From Dendrobium chrysotoxum (Eukaryota > Streptophyta > Magnoliopsida > Asparagales > Orchidaceae), in contig CM034300.1 in the NCBI GenBank assembly GCA_019925795.1, forward strand, positions 73,387,021 to 73,451,020: a stretch of DNA of 64,000 bases, given 5' to 3'. Both the position numbers and the translations under genes were made by a program. A model generated the notes under the pieces. The model searched no databases. It saw only the letters and a list, made by a program, of their open reading frames with translations, and was not told the DNA's origin. Numbering within the stretch: position 1 is the stretch's first letter; every line of letters starts with the position of its first letter. Of the stretch, positions 37,094 through 48,164 are shown piece by piece.

Positions 37094-37682
37094 AATGTTT
37101 AATAATCTAAATACAATGCACTTAAAACTCCTTATCAAATATCTCTTAAACGTGGCCAGCTGCAAAGCCGTGTCACTTCGAAACTATAGATTATTTAAAT
37201 TCTAAAGAATCCTCCACGAGAATGTTTCCATTAATAAATATGAGTTAGTACTCTTTTTTATTAATGAGACAATGGCTGATTACCATCCCTTGCTAGATTA
37301 CGTCTTTCAAGATCCAAATTAGGAAGAAGGAAGGGTGCTCTCCCTTGGATTGGATCAAAAAGTTACGTGGCCTGGATGTTCACATAACAGAGTGATATTC
37401 ATAACCATGGAAATGTAGCGATGAGTTAACCCTTTAGGCTAAAAGTTTGCAGCAATTGAAGTTTTTGTTTGATTCTCAACTATTTTTCAAATATTTTTGA
37501 TAAAATTGAATGGAGTTTCAAAATCTAATTTTTAAAGTTGTGATTTGCACAAATCTAATAGAATGTATTTGTTGTGTGTCGAAATATTTGCGGAGGCAGA
37601 AAGATACGAATTTAACGTCTTAGTTTTATCTGAAGACCCAATGCACATAGAAATAAGAGAAAAGTGTAAGAATCATAAGAAT
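37094..37682. other. Flank between two retroelements; end of an old LTR
   Basis: No gene seen. The last 120 bp (from TGTCGAAATATTTGCGGAGG near 37577) look like the terminal part of an old LTR distantly related to the one inserted beside it. That relic seems to continue at 44637 with TATATGGAAAACC..., so the gag-only element inserted into it. Confidence 0.4.
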
Positions 37683-38735
37683 TGTTGCGGACTCAAATAT
37701 ACGCGGCGATAGATTTTAATTTCCTGTCTCAGCGTTGTACGTATATTCAGCACACAAACAGAATCGAAATAGTAACACCAGGATTTTTACGTGGAAAACC
37801 CTGGAAAGGGAAAAAACCACGGGGCCACGCCCAGTTGAAAGAGTTCCACTAGTGTCGTTTGAAATACACGAGGCTGATCCGTCCTTTAAATTCAGGATGA
37901 TCAGATTACAATGAGTATCAGTTACAAGGACAAGCAGAGTTCCAACATCACTCGGGGTGTCGAGCAGAATTCCGGCGTCACTTGGAAAGAAGTCCGGCGT
38001 CACTTAGAAAGAAGTCCGGCGTCGGGTAGAATTCCAGCGTCGGGCAGAATTCTGACGTTGCTCCCGTGTCGGGCAGAGCTCCGGCGTCCCTCGGGCGCCT
38101 GGTGGTGCTTCGGTGGTGTTCCGGCAGTGTTCCGGCGGAGTTCCGGCGGTGTTCCGGCGGTGGTCGAGGAGGAGTTATTCCCTCCTAGACTTCTCTCCTC
38201 TTCTTCTTCTCTTTCTTCTCTTCTTCTCTTCTTGGCTTGGGTCCCCTTCTTAAGAGAAATGAGGGGCTATTTATAGTTTTTCTGGAGTGGCATAGCCCGT
38301 AAATAGATGAGGGATCAAGGGCAAATAAGGAGTGATCCGGATGAACGGCCGATATTGAATCCCTTGATCGTGAACCGTTTATCAAGCATTTAAAGGTCTT
38401 AATGATATCAGAATTCTACGATCTTGGGCTCGTTGGATTCGTCTCGTCGGGACGCTCGATTTGACTATAAGCTCGTCAAAATCGGAGACTGTTTGATAAC
38501 TCAAATTGCTGTTTGATGCTTCCAACAGCAATTCGGGTACTTGATTTGGACTCGTTTGGGCTCGGATTGAGTCGAATTTGGTGTTGTTGGATTCGTATTT
38601 CCGAGACGCTCAGTTCGACTGTAAGCTTGCTGAAATCGGAGTTTAAATATTCTTCGAATTAATTTTTGAAGTTTCCAACTTGAGTTTTTCCTCGAGATTC
38701 GTGCCCGATCAAGATAATTTTCCGATGACGTATCA
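37683..38735 (-). mobile_element. 3' LTR of the gag-only element
   Basis: 1053 bp; reads TGATACGTCATCGG...CCGCAACA on the minus strand. It has the same length as the other LTR, with no indels, and contains short AGTCCGGCGTCG-type repeats at 37960-38160. Confidence 0.95.
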
Positions 38736-38752
38736 GTTGCCCCCCTATTTTT
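38736..38752 (-). other. Polypurine tract of the gag-only element
   Basis: On the minus strand AAAAATAGGGGGGCAAC directly precedes the 3' LTR, nearly identical to the Tat element's tract at 12550-12564. Confidence 0.85.
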
Positions 38753-39002
38753 GAACGACAAAGCTCCAGGAGTCCAAAAATATATGTGTCGGCTTTTCAC
38801 TTTGGCAAAATCACAAAAATTTGCGTTCCAAAAATTAAATATTTGCTCGAACTTGAACATAGAGGCCCCGTTGAGCTCCGAAAGTGTCAAAATTGAGTCC
38901 GGAACGTCGAAAAATGTGTCCGGGGACCCCAAAAACGTCAAATTTGGACCGTCCGGGCCCGAAATCGGAGCCCGGGAACGCGTAGGCGGCCGAACCGGCC
39001 GG

Positions 39003-39075
39003 CCTGCCGGCCAGCCGCCGCCCGCCGCCGCCCGCCGCCCGCCGCCGCCCGCCGCCGCCCGCCGCCGCCCGCGGC
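39003..39075. repeat. GC-rich (CCG/CCCGCCG)n simple repeat
   Basis: A run of CCGCCGCCCGCCGCC units in the internal region of the gag-only element. It creates spurious Pro/Ala/Arg-rich ORFs on both strands. Confidence 0.9.
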
Positions 39076-39147
39076 GGCGCCCGCGCCAACCGGCGCGTCC
39101 GCGCGCAGAACCGCACGGTTATAACAGCGCGAGGCGCGGTTAATTTT

Positions 39148-39149
<2 letters not shown>

Positions 39150-39229
<80 letters not shown>
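39150..39229. repeat. (AT)n microsatellite, about 40 units
   Basis: A pure AT dinucleotide run, about 75 bp downstream of the GC-rich repeat. Confidence 0.97.
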
Positions 39230-39232
<3 letters not shown>

Positions 39233-39414
39233 TTTTTTTTAAGTGGCGGGGCCCAAAAAATTCCGAAAAAGTCCCAAAAAATTCCAAAAAATTTGAAAAA
39301 ATTCATGGAATTTAATAAAATTTTGGAATCCTCCCCCCCTCAAAAATAATATAAATAGACCCCCAGGGCCTAGGAGAAACTCGCCCCTTCTTCCTTTCTC
39401 CCTCTGGCTTTTGG

Positions 39415-39950
39415 CATTTTGAGGCTTTCCGCCGTTTTTGAGTAGGTGACTTTCCCTACTTAACTCGGCGCCCCTCCCTCTGCGCAGAAGTTAGAGTATT
39501 CCTCTCTTCTCCCCTCTAGTTTCTGGCATTTTGAGGCCTTCCGCCGTTTTTGAGTAGGTGACTTTCCCTACTTAACTCGGCGCCCCTCCCTTTGCGCAGA
39601 AGTTAGAGTATTCCTCTCTTCTCCCCTCTAGTTTCTGGCATTTTGAGGCCTTCCGCCATTTTTGAGTAGGTAACTTTCCCTACTTAACTCGGCGCCCCTC
39701 CTTTTACACAGAAGTTAGAGTATTCATCTCTTCTCCCTTCTAGTTTCTGGCATTTTAAGGCCTTCCGCCGTTTTTGAGTAGGTGACTTTCCCTACTTAAC
39801 TCGGCGCTCCTCCTTTTGCACAGAAGTTAGCGGTTTTCCCTCTTTTTTCTCTCATTCTGGCTTTCTGACAGTTGAGGCATTCCGTTGTTATTCAGTAGGT
39901 GATTTTCCCTACTTGAGACAACGCCCCTCCTCTTGTACCGGAGTTAGAAA
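39415..39950. repeat. 112-bp tandem repeat, about 4-5 units
   Basis: The block GCCGTTTTTGAGTAGGTGAC recurs at 39431, 39543, 39655 and 39767 with an exact 112-bp period; a fifth, more diverged unit follows near 39879. Each unit contains the dyad GTAGGTGACTTTCCCTAC. It lies in the internal region of the gag-only element. Confidence 0.95.
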
Positions 39951-39989
39951 TTTCTTTTCTTTTTCATTCCTTCATGTGGAGGTGAGATG

Positions 39990-40600
39990 TTAGTCGGAGG
40001 GAGTCTGAAGATGGTCGAAAGTCAGGCGTCGGGAAGAAGTACGGCGTCGGGTAGAACTCCGACGAAAATCCGTCGGCGGGAAGAAGTCCTATGACGAGTA
40101 GAAATTCGGTGTCAGGTAGAAGCCCAACAAACATCCGGCGATGGGCAGAAGTCCGACGTCGGGAAGAATTACAGCGTCGGGTTGAAGTCCGACGAGGGTC
40201 CGACGACGGGCATAAGTCCGGCGTCGGGTAGAAGTTCGACGAAAGTCACGCGACTGACAGAAGTCTTTCAACGGGAGGAAGTTTGGTGTCAGACAGAAGT
40301 CTGACGAAAGTCCCGCGATTGGCAGAAGTCCTGCGTTGAGTGGAAGTATGGTGTCGGGCAGAAGTCCGACGAAAATATTGGGCAAAATTCCAACAAAAGT
40401 CCGGCGACGGGCAGAGACCCAGCAACGGGAAGAAGCTCGTCGTCGGGTAGAAGTCCGATCAAAGTCCCTCGACGGGCATAAGTACAATGTCGGGTAGATA
40501 TCCGAGGCAAGTCACGCAACTGGCAGAAATACAACGTTGGGTAGAAATTCGACGAGGGTCTGGCGACGGGCAGATGATGGCCGGCGTCCAGTAACATTGT
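39990..40600. repeat. Degenerate minisatellite (GTCGGGCAGAAGTCCGACG type)
   Basis: About 600 bp of irregular units of about 15-30 bp built from GTCGGG(T/C)AGAAGTCCG and CGACGGGCAG. Two overlapping minus-strand ORFs here (40089-40487 and 40289-40639) are by-products. The motif resembles the short repeats inside this element's LTRs. Confidence 0.8.
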
Positions 40601-41194
40601 GTTAAGGCAATATTCATCCATACTGAAGTGTGCCAGCATTAGATATTACTGAATCAAGAGGCCGAAGTAGTGTGACATGCCAATATTCTGGCAATACACT
40701 AACACTGTCAACTGAGTGGAGGTCTGATGATGATCCAGTTATGTCCTTTCTTTAAAGGAGCAGTTGTAGGAGATGCTTGCGTGCAGTAAGGGAGAAGTCA
40801 CTTAAATCCACCAAGGATATGTGACTGTGTTAAAGTTACTTGTTACTGGATGATACTAGCTTGTATGAGTGTCACCAGTGTACCTTTTGATTTCAACTTC
40901 TGGCGAGAAGAAATGTATATTTGAATCTGAATTTATGTAACTCCAATGATATTGTATATGAAATGAGGATCTGTCCCCTAGAGGGACCTGAATTGTTATT
41001 GCATCTGTAAGACATGCTTTGTGCTTTTGATGTATTATTAGTTTGAACGAATGTGAGAGACATCCTTTTAGGATGTTTGACATATCTGAGACTGTAAGTC
41101 AAAGCCCTTGCTTGATGATGTTAAGGGAAGATGTTAGATTAAATCTCCCCAAGAATGATCTTCCATTGATTGGGATACAAGACATCATCTAATG

Positions 41195-41612
41195 ACATTT
41201 GACCTATATGAGGTTGTATGTCAGAGCCCTGCTCAATGACGTTAACCTGTATAGGAGTGGTCGAGGGAATCCCCCAAGGATGTGAGACCTATTCGAGGTT
41301 GTATGTCAGAGCCCTGCTCGACGATGTTAACCTTTATGGAAGAGGTCGAGAGAATCCACCAAGGATGTGAGACCTATCCGAGGTTGTATGTCGGAGCCTT
41401 TGCTCGACGACATTAACCTGTATGGAAGAGGTCGAGAGAATCCACCAAGGATGTGAGACTTATCCGAGGTTGTATGTCGGAGCCTTTGCTCGACGACGTT
41501 AACCTGTATGGAAGAGGTCGAGAGAATCCACCAAGGATGTGAGACCTATCCGAGGTTGTATATCGGAGCCTTTGCTCGACGACGTTAACCTGTGTGGAAG
41601 AGGTCAGATCGA
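41195..41612. repeat. 86-bp tandem repeat, about 5 units
   Basis: TGTGAGACCTATCCGAGGTT recurs at about 41281, 41366, 41452 and 41538 (85-86 bp period), with degenerate units on each side. It lies between the gag stop and the minisatellite of the gag-only element. Confidence 0.93.
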
Positions 41613-41955
41613 ATCCCCCTGGGATTGATCATCCAGTGATTGAGACACAATAAAGATTGTGTATTTCTCGAATCAAGGATAAAGAGACTATATTTGTCAG
41701 TAGTTTTTCATTGTCATTTATATTCTTTTTTAAAGAAAGAGACAATATCAAAACTGGACGAACAACACATTATATTACTGTAAGACAATACAATAATTCC
41801 CTTATACAACAAAAGAGATACATATAGGGACAACCACATCATTTGACTTGGTAGAAATACTAAGGACATTAGAGTGACATCCTACTGATCATAGAAGAGA
41901 TACATGGTGACACATGACAAGTAGTATTACTAACACAAAGGTTCAAGTTGCAGCA

Positions 41956-43527
41956 TTACTCAATCTCACCAACCATTTGAATATTATTCAATGGTTGTCT
42001 TTGTTGTTGTTGATTTTGCCCCCCAGTGGGGCGAGCTTCTTCTCGAGTAGGTGGGTTCCCAATAAACTGTCGAAGATAGCCCTGGCGGATAAGTCTTTCA
42101 ATCTCATCCTTAAGTTGCCAACATGCTTCAGTAGTGTGGCCACGACTACGATGAAAGTGACAGTACTGATCTTGATTTCCTGTATTTGGCTTCAAAGGAT
42201 GCGGCCATTTCACTTTGTCCTGATCTTGAATCGCCATTAACACATTTGCTCGAGATGTGTTGAGCGGAGTGTACTCTTTCTCCTTCCGAGGTTCTCGTTG
42301 TGGTAATGGGGGCCTAGAAGGTAGATTGCTATTCCCTTGCTTTTTCCATTGTGATGAGGGAATTTCCACCTCAGGTGCCCCCTTGCGCTTCCCAGTGGTT
42401 TGCTCGAACTGTTTTCTATGAGCATTTATTGCCTCATCTGCAGATATCTGCACCTCCACACGATGGATCAGATCGGCATATGAATGAACAGTGTCGCGCA
42501 TAAGTGCCGAATAGAAAGGACCAGGACGAAGGCCTCCAAGGAAGACCCCTCGGAGCAATTCAGGGTTTAGTCCTGGAATCTGTCGTGCCTCTGTGGAAAA
42601 TCGCTGAAAGTACTCTTTTAACGATTCTCCCTTATTTTGACGAATCCCGGAGAGGTGGGAAGAATCTTTAGCAATTCTTCGATTGGCTACAAACTGTTCA
42701 ATGAAGGCTTTGGCCAATTTGACGAATGAAGGGATCGTTCCAGATGGAATAGAATAGAACCATGTTCGCGACTGTCCTTTGAGTGTAGTAGGAAAAACCT
42801 GACATAGGAGGGCATCCGAAGCTCGCTGGATATGCATGATGGTTCTGTAATGATCGATGTGCTCGTACGGGTCGGATGTCCCGTCGTAGGAATCGATGCT
42901 TGGTAGTTTAAATCCTGCCGGAATAGCGTGTTGAAGAATAGCTTCTGTCAAGGGTGACGACTCCTGCAAGTCCCACTGACGAAGGGGTTGCCTTATGCCT
43001 CCTGTAGGGAACTCTTCTCGGACCAATCGTCGCAGTTCATGGCGAAGGGCATTGCGAGGGAGCTCAGCAATGTGTGGTCGGGCTAACTCTTCGGGAAGGT
43101 CCAAAGGAATACGAGGTTGCCGACCTGTGTGCGAAGGATGGGTAGAACTTGCTGTATCAGCCAGTTCATTATCTTGATGCGACTGCGAACGCCTCCTGAG
43201 TGGAGGAAGAGGAATCTCGTCTTGAAGATGTTCGATTTGAACAGCTTCAACACGTGGTGGATCTCGAGGGAGAAGAACCTCCTCCTGTGGTGCTAGTTCC
43301 TGTTGTCGAGTCTCTCGCAGGAGTTGTAGGATCTCGTTCTGAGACTCCTCCATCTTCCTGATGCGGTCTTCAATGGACGGTCCTGAAATTCCTTCTCCCA
43401 TAGCACCTTGCCCCCCAGCATGAAAGGAGGCGGATACTTGGGGTCTATGATTCATAGACTGATCCCGAGATTGATGTGAATTGGAGCGGGAGGCTCCCAA
43501 GATGTGATTGCTACGCCTGTTGACCAT
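41956..43527 (-). CDS. gag: Gag polyprotein of the gag-only retrotransposon
   Basis: An intact 523-codon ORF. It would form the nucleocapsid-like particle that packages element RNA in the cytoplasm. The N-terminal 150 residues are hydrophilic. The central part (about residues 190-380) is the retrotransposon-gag fold, with FKLPSIDSYDGTSDPYEHI, a CQVFPTTLKGQSRTWFYSIP block and FVANRRIAKDSSHLSGIRQ. A zinc-knuckle-like CHFHRSRGHTTEAC (CX2HX4HX4C) lies near residue 460, followed by a LKDEIERLIRQGYL helix, the pattern of Tat-lineage gag. The start is 33 bp inside the primer site, and no upstream ORF competes. The frame closes after gag with no protease or RT, so mobility would need enzymes in trans. 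The open frame fits a recent insertion. Confidence 0.93.
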   Translation of the reverse strand: MVNRRSNHILGASRSNSHQSRDQSMNHRPQVSASFHAGGQGAMGEGISGPSIEDRIRKMEESQNEILQLLRETRQQELAPQEEVLLPRDPPRVEAVQIEHLQDEIPLPPLRRRSQSHQDNELADTASSTHPSHTGRQPRIPLDLPEELARPHIAELPRNALRHELRRLVREEFPTGGIRQPLRQWDLQESSPLTEAILQHAIPAGFKLPSIDSYDGTSDPYEHIDHYRTIMHIQRASDALLCQVFPTTLKGQSRTWFYSIPSGTIPSFVKLAKAFIEQFVANRRIAKDSSHLSGIRQNKGESLKEYFQRFSTEARQIPGLNPELLRGVFLGGLRPGPFYSALMRDTVHSYADLIHRVEVQISADEAINAHRKQFEQTTGKRKGAPEVEIPSSQWKKQGNSNLPSRPPLPQREPRKEKEYTPLNTSRANVLMAIQDQDKVKWPHPLKPNTGNQDQYCHFHRSRGHTTEACWQLKDEIERLIRQGYLRQFIGNPPTREEARPTGGQNQQQQRQPLNNIQMVGEIE

Positions 43528-43559
43528 CGTAGCAATACTTGAAGTTGTGGGATAAGATT

Positions 43560-43575
43560 CCCACAGACGGCGCCA
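43560..43575 (-). other. Primer-binding site of the gag-only element
   Basis: On the minus strand TGGCGCCGTCTGTGGG begins three bases after the 5' LTR. The TGGCGCC 3' end is shared by several plant tRNA-primed elements. I cannot fix which tRNA without a search. Confidence 0.75.
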
Positions 43576-43578
43576 AAC

Positions 43579-44631
43579 TGTTGCGGACTCAAATATACGC
43601 GGCGATAGATTTTAATTTCCCGTCTCAGCGTTGTACGTATATTCAGCACACAAACAGAATCGAAATAGTAACACCAGGATTTTTACGTGGAAAACCCTGG
43701 AAAGGGAAAAAACCACGGGGTCACGCCCAGTTGAAAGAGTTCCACTAGTGTCGTTTGAAATACACGAGGCTGATCCGTCCTTTAAATTCAGGACGATCAG
43801 ATTACAATGAGTATCAGTTACAAGGACAAGCAGAGTTCCAACATCACTCGGGGTGTCGAGCAGAATTCCGGCGTCACTTGGAAAGAAGTCCGGCGTCACT
43901 TAGAAAGAAGTCCGGCGTCGGGTAGAATTCTGGCGTCGGGCAGAATTCCGACGTTGCTCCCGTGTCGGGCAGAGCTCCGGCGTCCCTCGGGCGCCTGGTG
44001 GTGCTTCGGTGGTGTTCCGGCAGTGTTCCGACGGAGTTCCGGCGGTGTTCTGGCGGTGGTCGAGGAGGAGTTATTCCCTCCTAGACTTCTCTCCTCTTCT
44101 TCTTCTCTTTCTTCTCTTCTTCTCTTCTTGGCTTGGGTCCCCTTCTTAAGAGAAATGAGGGGCTATTTATAGTTTTTCTGGAGTGGCATAGCCCGTAAAT
44201 AGATGAGGGATCAAGGGCAAATAAGGAGTGATCCGGATGAACGGCCGATATTGAATCCCTTGATCGTGAACCGTTTATCAAGCATTTAAAGGTCTTAATG
44301 ATATCAGAATTCTACGATCTTGGGCTCGTTGGATTCGTCTCGTCGAGACGCTCGATTTGATTATAAGCTCGTCAAAATCGGAGACCGTTTGGTAACTCAA
44401 ATTGCTGTTTGATGCTTCCAACAGCACTTCAGGTACTTGATTTGGACTCGTTTGGGCTCGGATTGAGTCGAATTTGGTGTTGTTGGATTCGTATTTCCGA
44501 GACGCTCAGTTCGACTATAAGCTTGCTGAAATCGGAGTTTAAATAGTCTTCGAATTAATTTTTGAAGTTTCCAACTTGAGTTTTTCCTCGAGATTCGTGC
44601 CCGATCAAGATAATTTTCCGATGACGTATCA
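43579..44631 (-). mobile_element. 5' LTR of the gag-only element
   Basis: 1053 bp, with a TATA-like TATAAAT on the minus strand at 44171-44165, about 590 bp before the LTR's inner end. It lies next to the primer-binding site and gag, which sets the element's direction. Confidence 0.95.
44165..44171 (-). promoter_or_regulatory. Candidate TATA box in the 5' LTR
   Basis: Minus-strand TATAAATAGCCCC, the same context as the TATAAATAG of the related Tat LTR (13024) and of the relic LTR near 49290. Confidence 0.55.
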
Positions 44632-44636
44632 AGAAT

Positions 44637-45260
44637 ATATATGGAAAACCTATGAAGTGGAAAACCCACGAGGCCTTGCTCAGATAAGTGATTCTACAAT
44701 TGTTTGTTATTAATTGCGAATGATGCACTTCTTCAAGCGAAGGCATTAATATAGAACATATGATATTGGTTGAAGTTGAAAGAGCTATGTAGCGGAATCC
44801 ATTATAAATCATAATGATAAAGTAGGGAGTCAGAGTTGATGTTGACATCATATATAAGTAATGACGTAGGTTGGCTGGATTAGCGATGGTAAGTAATGAA
44901 CTCCGTAGGCATTGGTGTAGCCAGGTGACAATAGTTAGAAGATTATATGTTGGTTAGTGGTCGGAGGATCGTAGTTGATTGATAGTGGTCGGACGACCCT
45001 AGTTTTATAATGGTGGTTGGAAGGATCACTGTCGTGATGTGATGGAGGTCAGAGGAATGTACTTGGTCGATGATGGTCATACAACCTTCATCGGGCGGCA
45101 ATAATCCGAAGGATGGTAGTTCGGTGATGATGGTGGTAGGACTATAGTTGTCGACCAACGGAGATTTGAAGAATCATAGTCGAGCGATAATGATTGACAA
45201 TCAACGAAGGTTAGAAGAACCATAGTCAGATAGTTGGTAGTTGACGGAGTTCGTTTATAT
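44637..45260 (-). repeat. Relic LTR with degenerate GACCACCATC-type minisatellite
   Basis: On the minus strand it reads as degenerate units such as TCCGACCACTATCAATCAAC, the same type of repeat as at 60600-62044. The beginning (TGGAAAACC...CCCACGAGGCC) resembles the U5-side end of the neighbouring LTRs. It is a truncated older LTR. Confidence 0.6.
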
Positions 45261-45930
45261 GAAAGCTTTATAAATGGTTAAATTTAAATAACATAATGTA
45301 GTCTTTTGATATTTGTCAATGAAACGTGAATATTTTTAAAGATGTGCTACTTTTGACTTTTAAACACTTTGTTAGTCATTGAATGCTTTTGTCAAAATAA
45401 TTGATATTAAAATTTCTTGAAACAATCAAATTTTAGGCATAATTATATTCATCCATGTAGATATATATAATAGTTTAAAAAGTAACAACTAATAATAAAT
45501 ATTTAATGACACCGGATAAGAAAGGGGCCTCGACGAAGAAACTTCAACGATCCGGTGACCGTAGTTGGACATAACTCCAAGAACTCCTTCTTGGATAAAA
45601 AACCACCACCTGAATACACTTCACGATATAGAAATGAAACAAAGCTCAACTCAAATCTTATTAATCATCCCCTATTACAAGTAGCAGCTATATATTTATC
45701 AATAAATGTAGCAACATAATAGGCTACATCAAACATAAGGAATATTACACATTTATAACCATAGTAACTGCCATATTGAATTAATCTGGCCTGAAGTTAA
45801 CAGGATTAAGCAGCTCAGCTCCATCATCATTTAATTAAATTATTTACAAAATTTATTGTAATATAAAATTTAATAATGAAGTCATGTAATTCACTACATA
45901 TAATTGAAAAAGTCTTCAAAAATATCTCTC
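45261..45930. other. Unassigned intergenic sequence
   Basis: No gene or clear element. The part at 45490-45800 has moderate GC content and might be a retrotransposon LTR fragment, but I cannot tie it to a family. Confidence 0.3.
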
Positions 45931-46168
45931 ATGTCCAATCATAATGCAAAGAGTATTGGAATGGTACATCCTATGCCACAAGATTAAAAAAAAAAAGAAG
46001 AATCTTTGACTTTGAGCAACTTTGCATATGAAAATTTATTCTTTAAATTTCAAAGAATTCAAAGAATAAATTTCCATATGCAAAGTTGCTCAAAGTCACA
46101 GTTTTTTTTTATATATATCTCGTGGCATAGGATGCGCCAGTCCATTAGTCTTTGTATTCTAATTGGAA
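45931..46168. mobile_element. Fold-back (MITE-like) element, about 240 bp
   Basis: Two long inverted arms of about 110 bp nearly meet: CATCCTATGCCACAAGAT, TTTGAGCAACTTTGCATATG and AAATTTATTCTTT on the left reappear in reverse complement on the right. The outer parts CCAATCATAATGCAAAGAG and CTTTGTATTCTAATTGG also pair. Target duplications are not clear. Confidence 0.75.
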
Positions 46169-46254
46169 AAATAAATTAAGAATTCTAGTGGACAAAATTC
46201 GAGCTCTTGTCCTACTCTAAGAAAAAAGAATGGCTCTGTGGAAAGAACTTGTGT

Positions 46255-46405
46255 CGGCCACCTAACAGAACACAATGCAATTTGGTCTATTCGTTAGGAG
46301 CTTAGGGTACTAATCAAGAGATTTTGGGTTCGAATTTGCATATGTGATGTGTGTATAAATTTGCCTTAATTGGCCTAAATGTCCTCCAAAAAAAATCACC
46401 AAACA
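46255..46405 (+). mobile_element. Possible tRNA-derived SINE
   Basis: A B-box-like GGGTTCGAATTTGC near 46325, preceded about 40 bp upstream by a loose A box (TTCGTTAGGAGCTTAGG) and followed by sequence ending in AAAAAAAA. Flanking duplications were not found. Confidence 0.3.
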
Positions 46406-47049
46406 GATTTCTAAGAGTTTTTCAGGTATTTGCGCTTAGATTTTTATTTTCATTCGTAGAATGTGATATTATTTATTTATTTAGTTAAAATCCTAAAACA
46501 TTTCATTACGTGATTTATCTTATTATTCATGATCATAGAAGATCTTTTAGGCCTTTAAGTGTCTTAATTGAACAAGTTTTGATTCCTTACATTCCTCTTA
46601 TCAGAATACTCATTTTGACTATAAGTAAACAATTTTGACGATCCTTCGATTCTTCTGAACAATTTTGATTCATTACGTGTTTAACGAGATGAACTTTTTA
46701 ACTTTATTTTCAAGTATATGAATCATGACCATTTGTATTCGGATCAAAACAATTTTGATTCATTGGGTTCATCTCGTTAAACCTTTGTGTCTACTCTTCA
46801 GATGGTAATGAAATAGATTTTAAACATTTTTTAGTCACATATTTGCATCACAATTCATACTCGATTGTTGGATTTTATAATGGCATATCATGATACATTT
46901 TATATCATAAATAATAATTTTAAATTTTAAAAAATAATTGAAGATTATATTTGAGACATCATTCTTATTGCTTTCTAAGAGATCCATTTTGATATATGTC
47001 ATAAGATACAAGAATCTCTTCTTCCTTAGAGTTGAATAAGAAGAGGATT

Positions 47050-47580
47050 ATTAGAAAATAAAATGTATGATTTATCTATTGTAGGGATTTTAGAAAATCT
47101 GGTGTCTAAAAGCAGGGAATTGAAGCCTAACAGTACGATTTGATCTTGGCAGAAGTCTGAAGACAATAGAGATGATTGTTGGTGGAGGTTGTCCGCTAGA
47201 CTTGATGATCGTCATCGGTAGAGAGAACAGATGTGGTGGCCATCGATGGTGACGGAGCTAGAAAATGCAAAGCAGCTCGCTACCTCTCTCAACTCTTGAA
47301 CGCCCACTATGTAGAGAATGAGGCTCTCTCTCTATTTTTATAGGCTTTTTAAGAGGGCCATTTTGATATATTTGACCGGAATCTAAAGTGCTCCATGATA
47401 CGGTCCATATTGATTTCTTGGATCATGGAGACGTTTACTCAGTAATAAAGTGGGTTAATTATCTTGGAATTTACTGATCTTTGGCATGTTATATTCATCT
47501 CATCAAGTTGCTCAATTTGACTATAAACATATAAAATTTGAAAATCAATCATTTGGTCATCCAATTAAAATTTTTCATAT
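47050..47580 (-). mobile_element. Relic LTR fragment (minus orientation)
   Basis: The minus strand contains a TATA region (AGCCTATAAAAATAGAGAG near 47335) in the same order as in the other LTRs here, flanked by sequence resembling TTGATATCATG...CAAGAAATCAATATGG of that family. It is truncated and diverged. Confidence 0.45.
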
Positions 47581-47724
47581 ATACTAATTATATTTATAAT
47601 ACAGAGCCACAAACATCATTAATATACAGTAATCAAAATCATCAACATCAAATCAATTTAGATCACATAGCTATATAATAAAGATAATTGAAATATAACA
47701 CATCATATCAATTTTTTTTCTCAA

Positions 47725-48060
47725 CCATTATCTCTCCTAAGTATTTCACATATTCATCATCAGGCTCCTATACCTCCCAAATGCTTCATATGTATAATAT
47801 CAGGCCCTTAGTCTCCTAGGTACTTCACATATACAACATTAGTTCCTTATGCCTCCCAAGTACATCCCAAATATAGTATTATGCCGTTATATCTCCCAAG
47901 CACTTCTTATGTATAATATTAGGCCTTCACACCTCCAAAGTATTTCACATGTACAGTATCTAGCCCATATACCTCTCAAGCATTTCATTTTAATTCACCT
48001 CGTATTCAGGCTCTTATGATTCTCTGTGTATATCACAATTCATTTATTAATGCCTTTATA
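47725..48060. repeat. Degenerate tandem repeat, about 45-50 bp unit
   Basis: About seven units containing CCTCCCAAGTACTTCACATATACA and ATTAGGCCCTTATAC. Confidence 0.75.
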
Positions 48061-48164
48061 TCTCTCAATAATTATTTATATATAATCCATGACAACATAT
48101 AATGTCACAATATCTTCTTATATAAATGCTTTATAATACATCAATGTCACTTTATAATCAAACA

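Larger units (their letters stand above)
37683..44631 (-). mobile_element. Complete gag-only non-autonomous LTR retrotransposon (6949 bp)
   Basis: The element lies on the minus strand. Both LTRs are 1053 bp with TG...CA ends, and perfect target duplications AGAAT flank it (37678-37682 and 44632-44636). Internal order on the minus strand: primer site, gag ORF, 86-bp tandem repeats, degenerate minisatellite, 112-bp tandem repeats, AT and GC simple repeats, polypurine tract. There is no protease, RT or integrase. The LTRs differ at 16 sites by my count (14 transitions), about 1.5%, so the insertion is recent. LTR ends, polypurine tract and much of the LTR match the Tat element ending at 13857, its likely helper family. 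Confidence 0.95.

Noticed and set aside
38751..39306. Overlapping Pro/Arg/Ala-rich ORFs on both strands
   Set aside because: They arise from the GC-rich and AT simple repeats in the gag-only element.
40089..40639. Ser/Arg-rich minus-strand ORFs of 132 and 116 codons
   Set aside because: They are produced by the minisatellite and overlap in different frames with the same repeat pattern.
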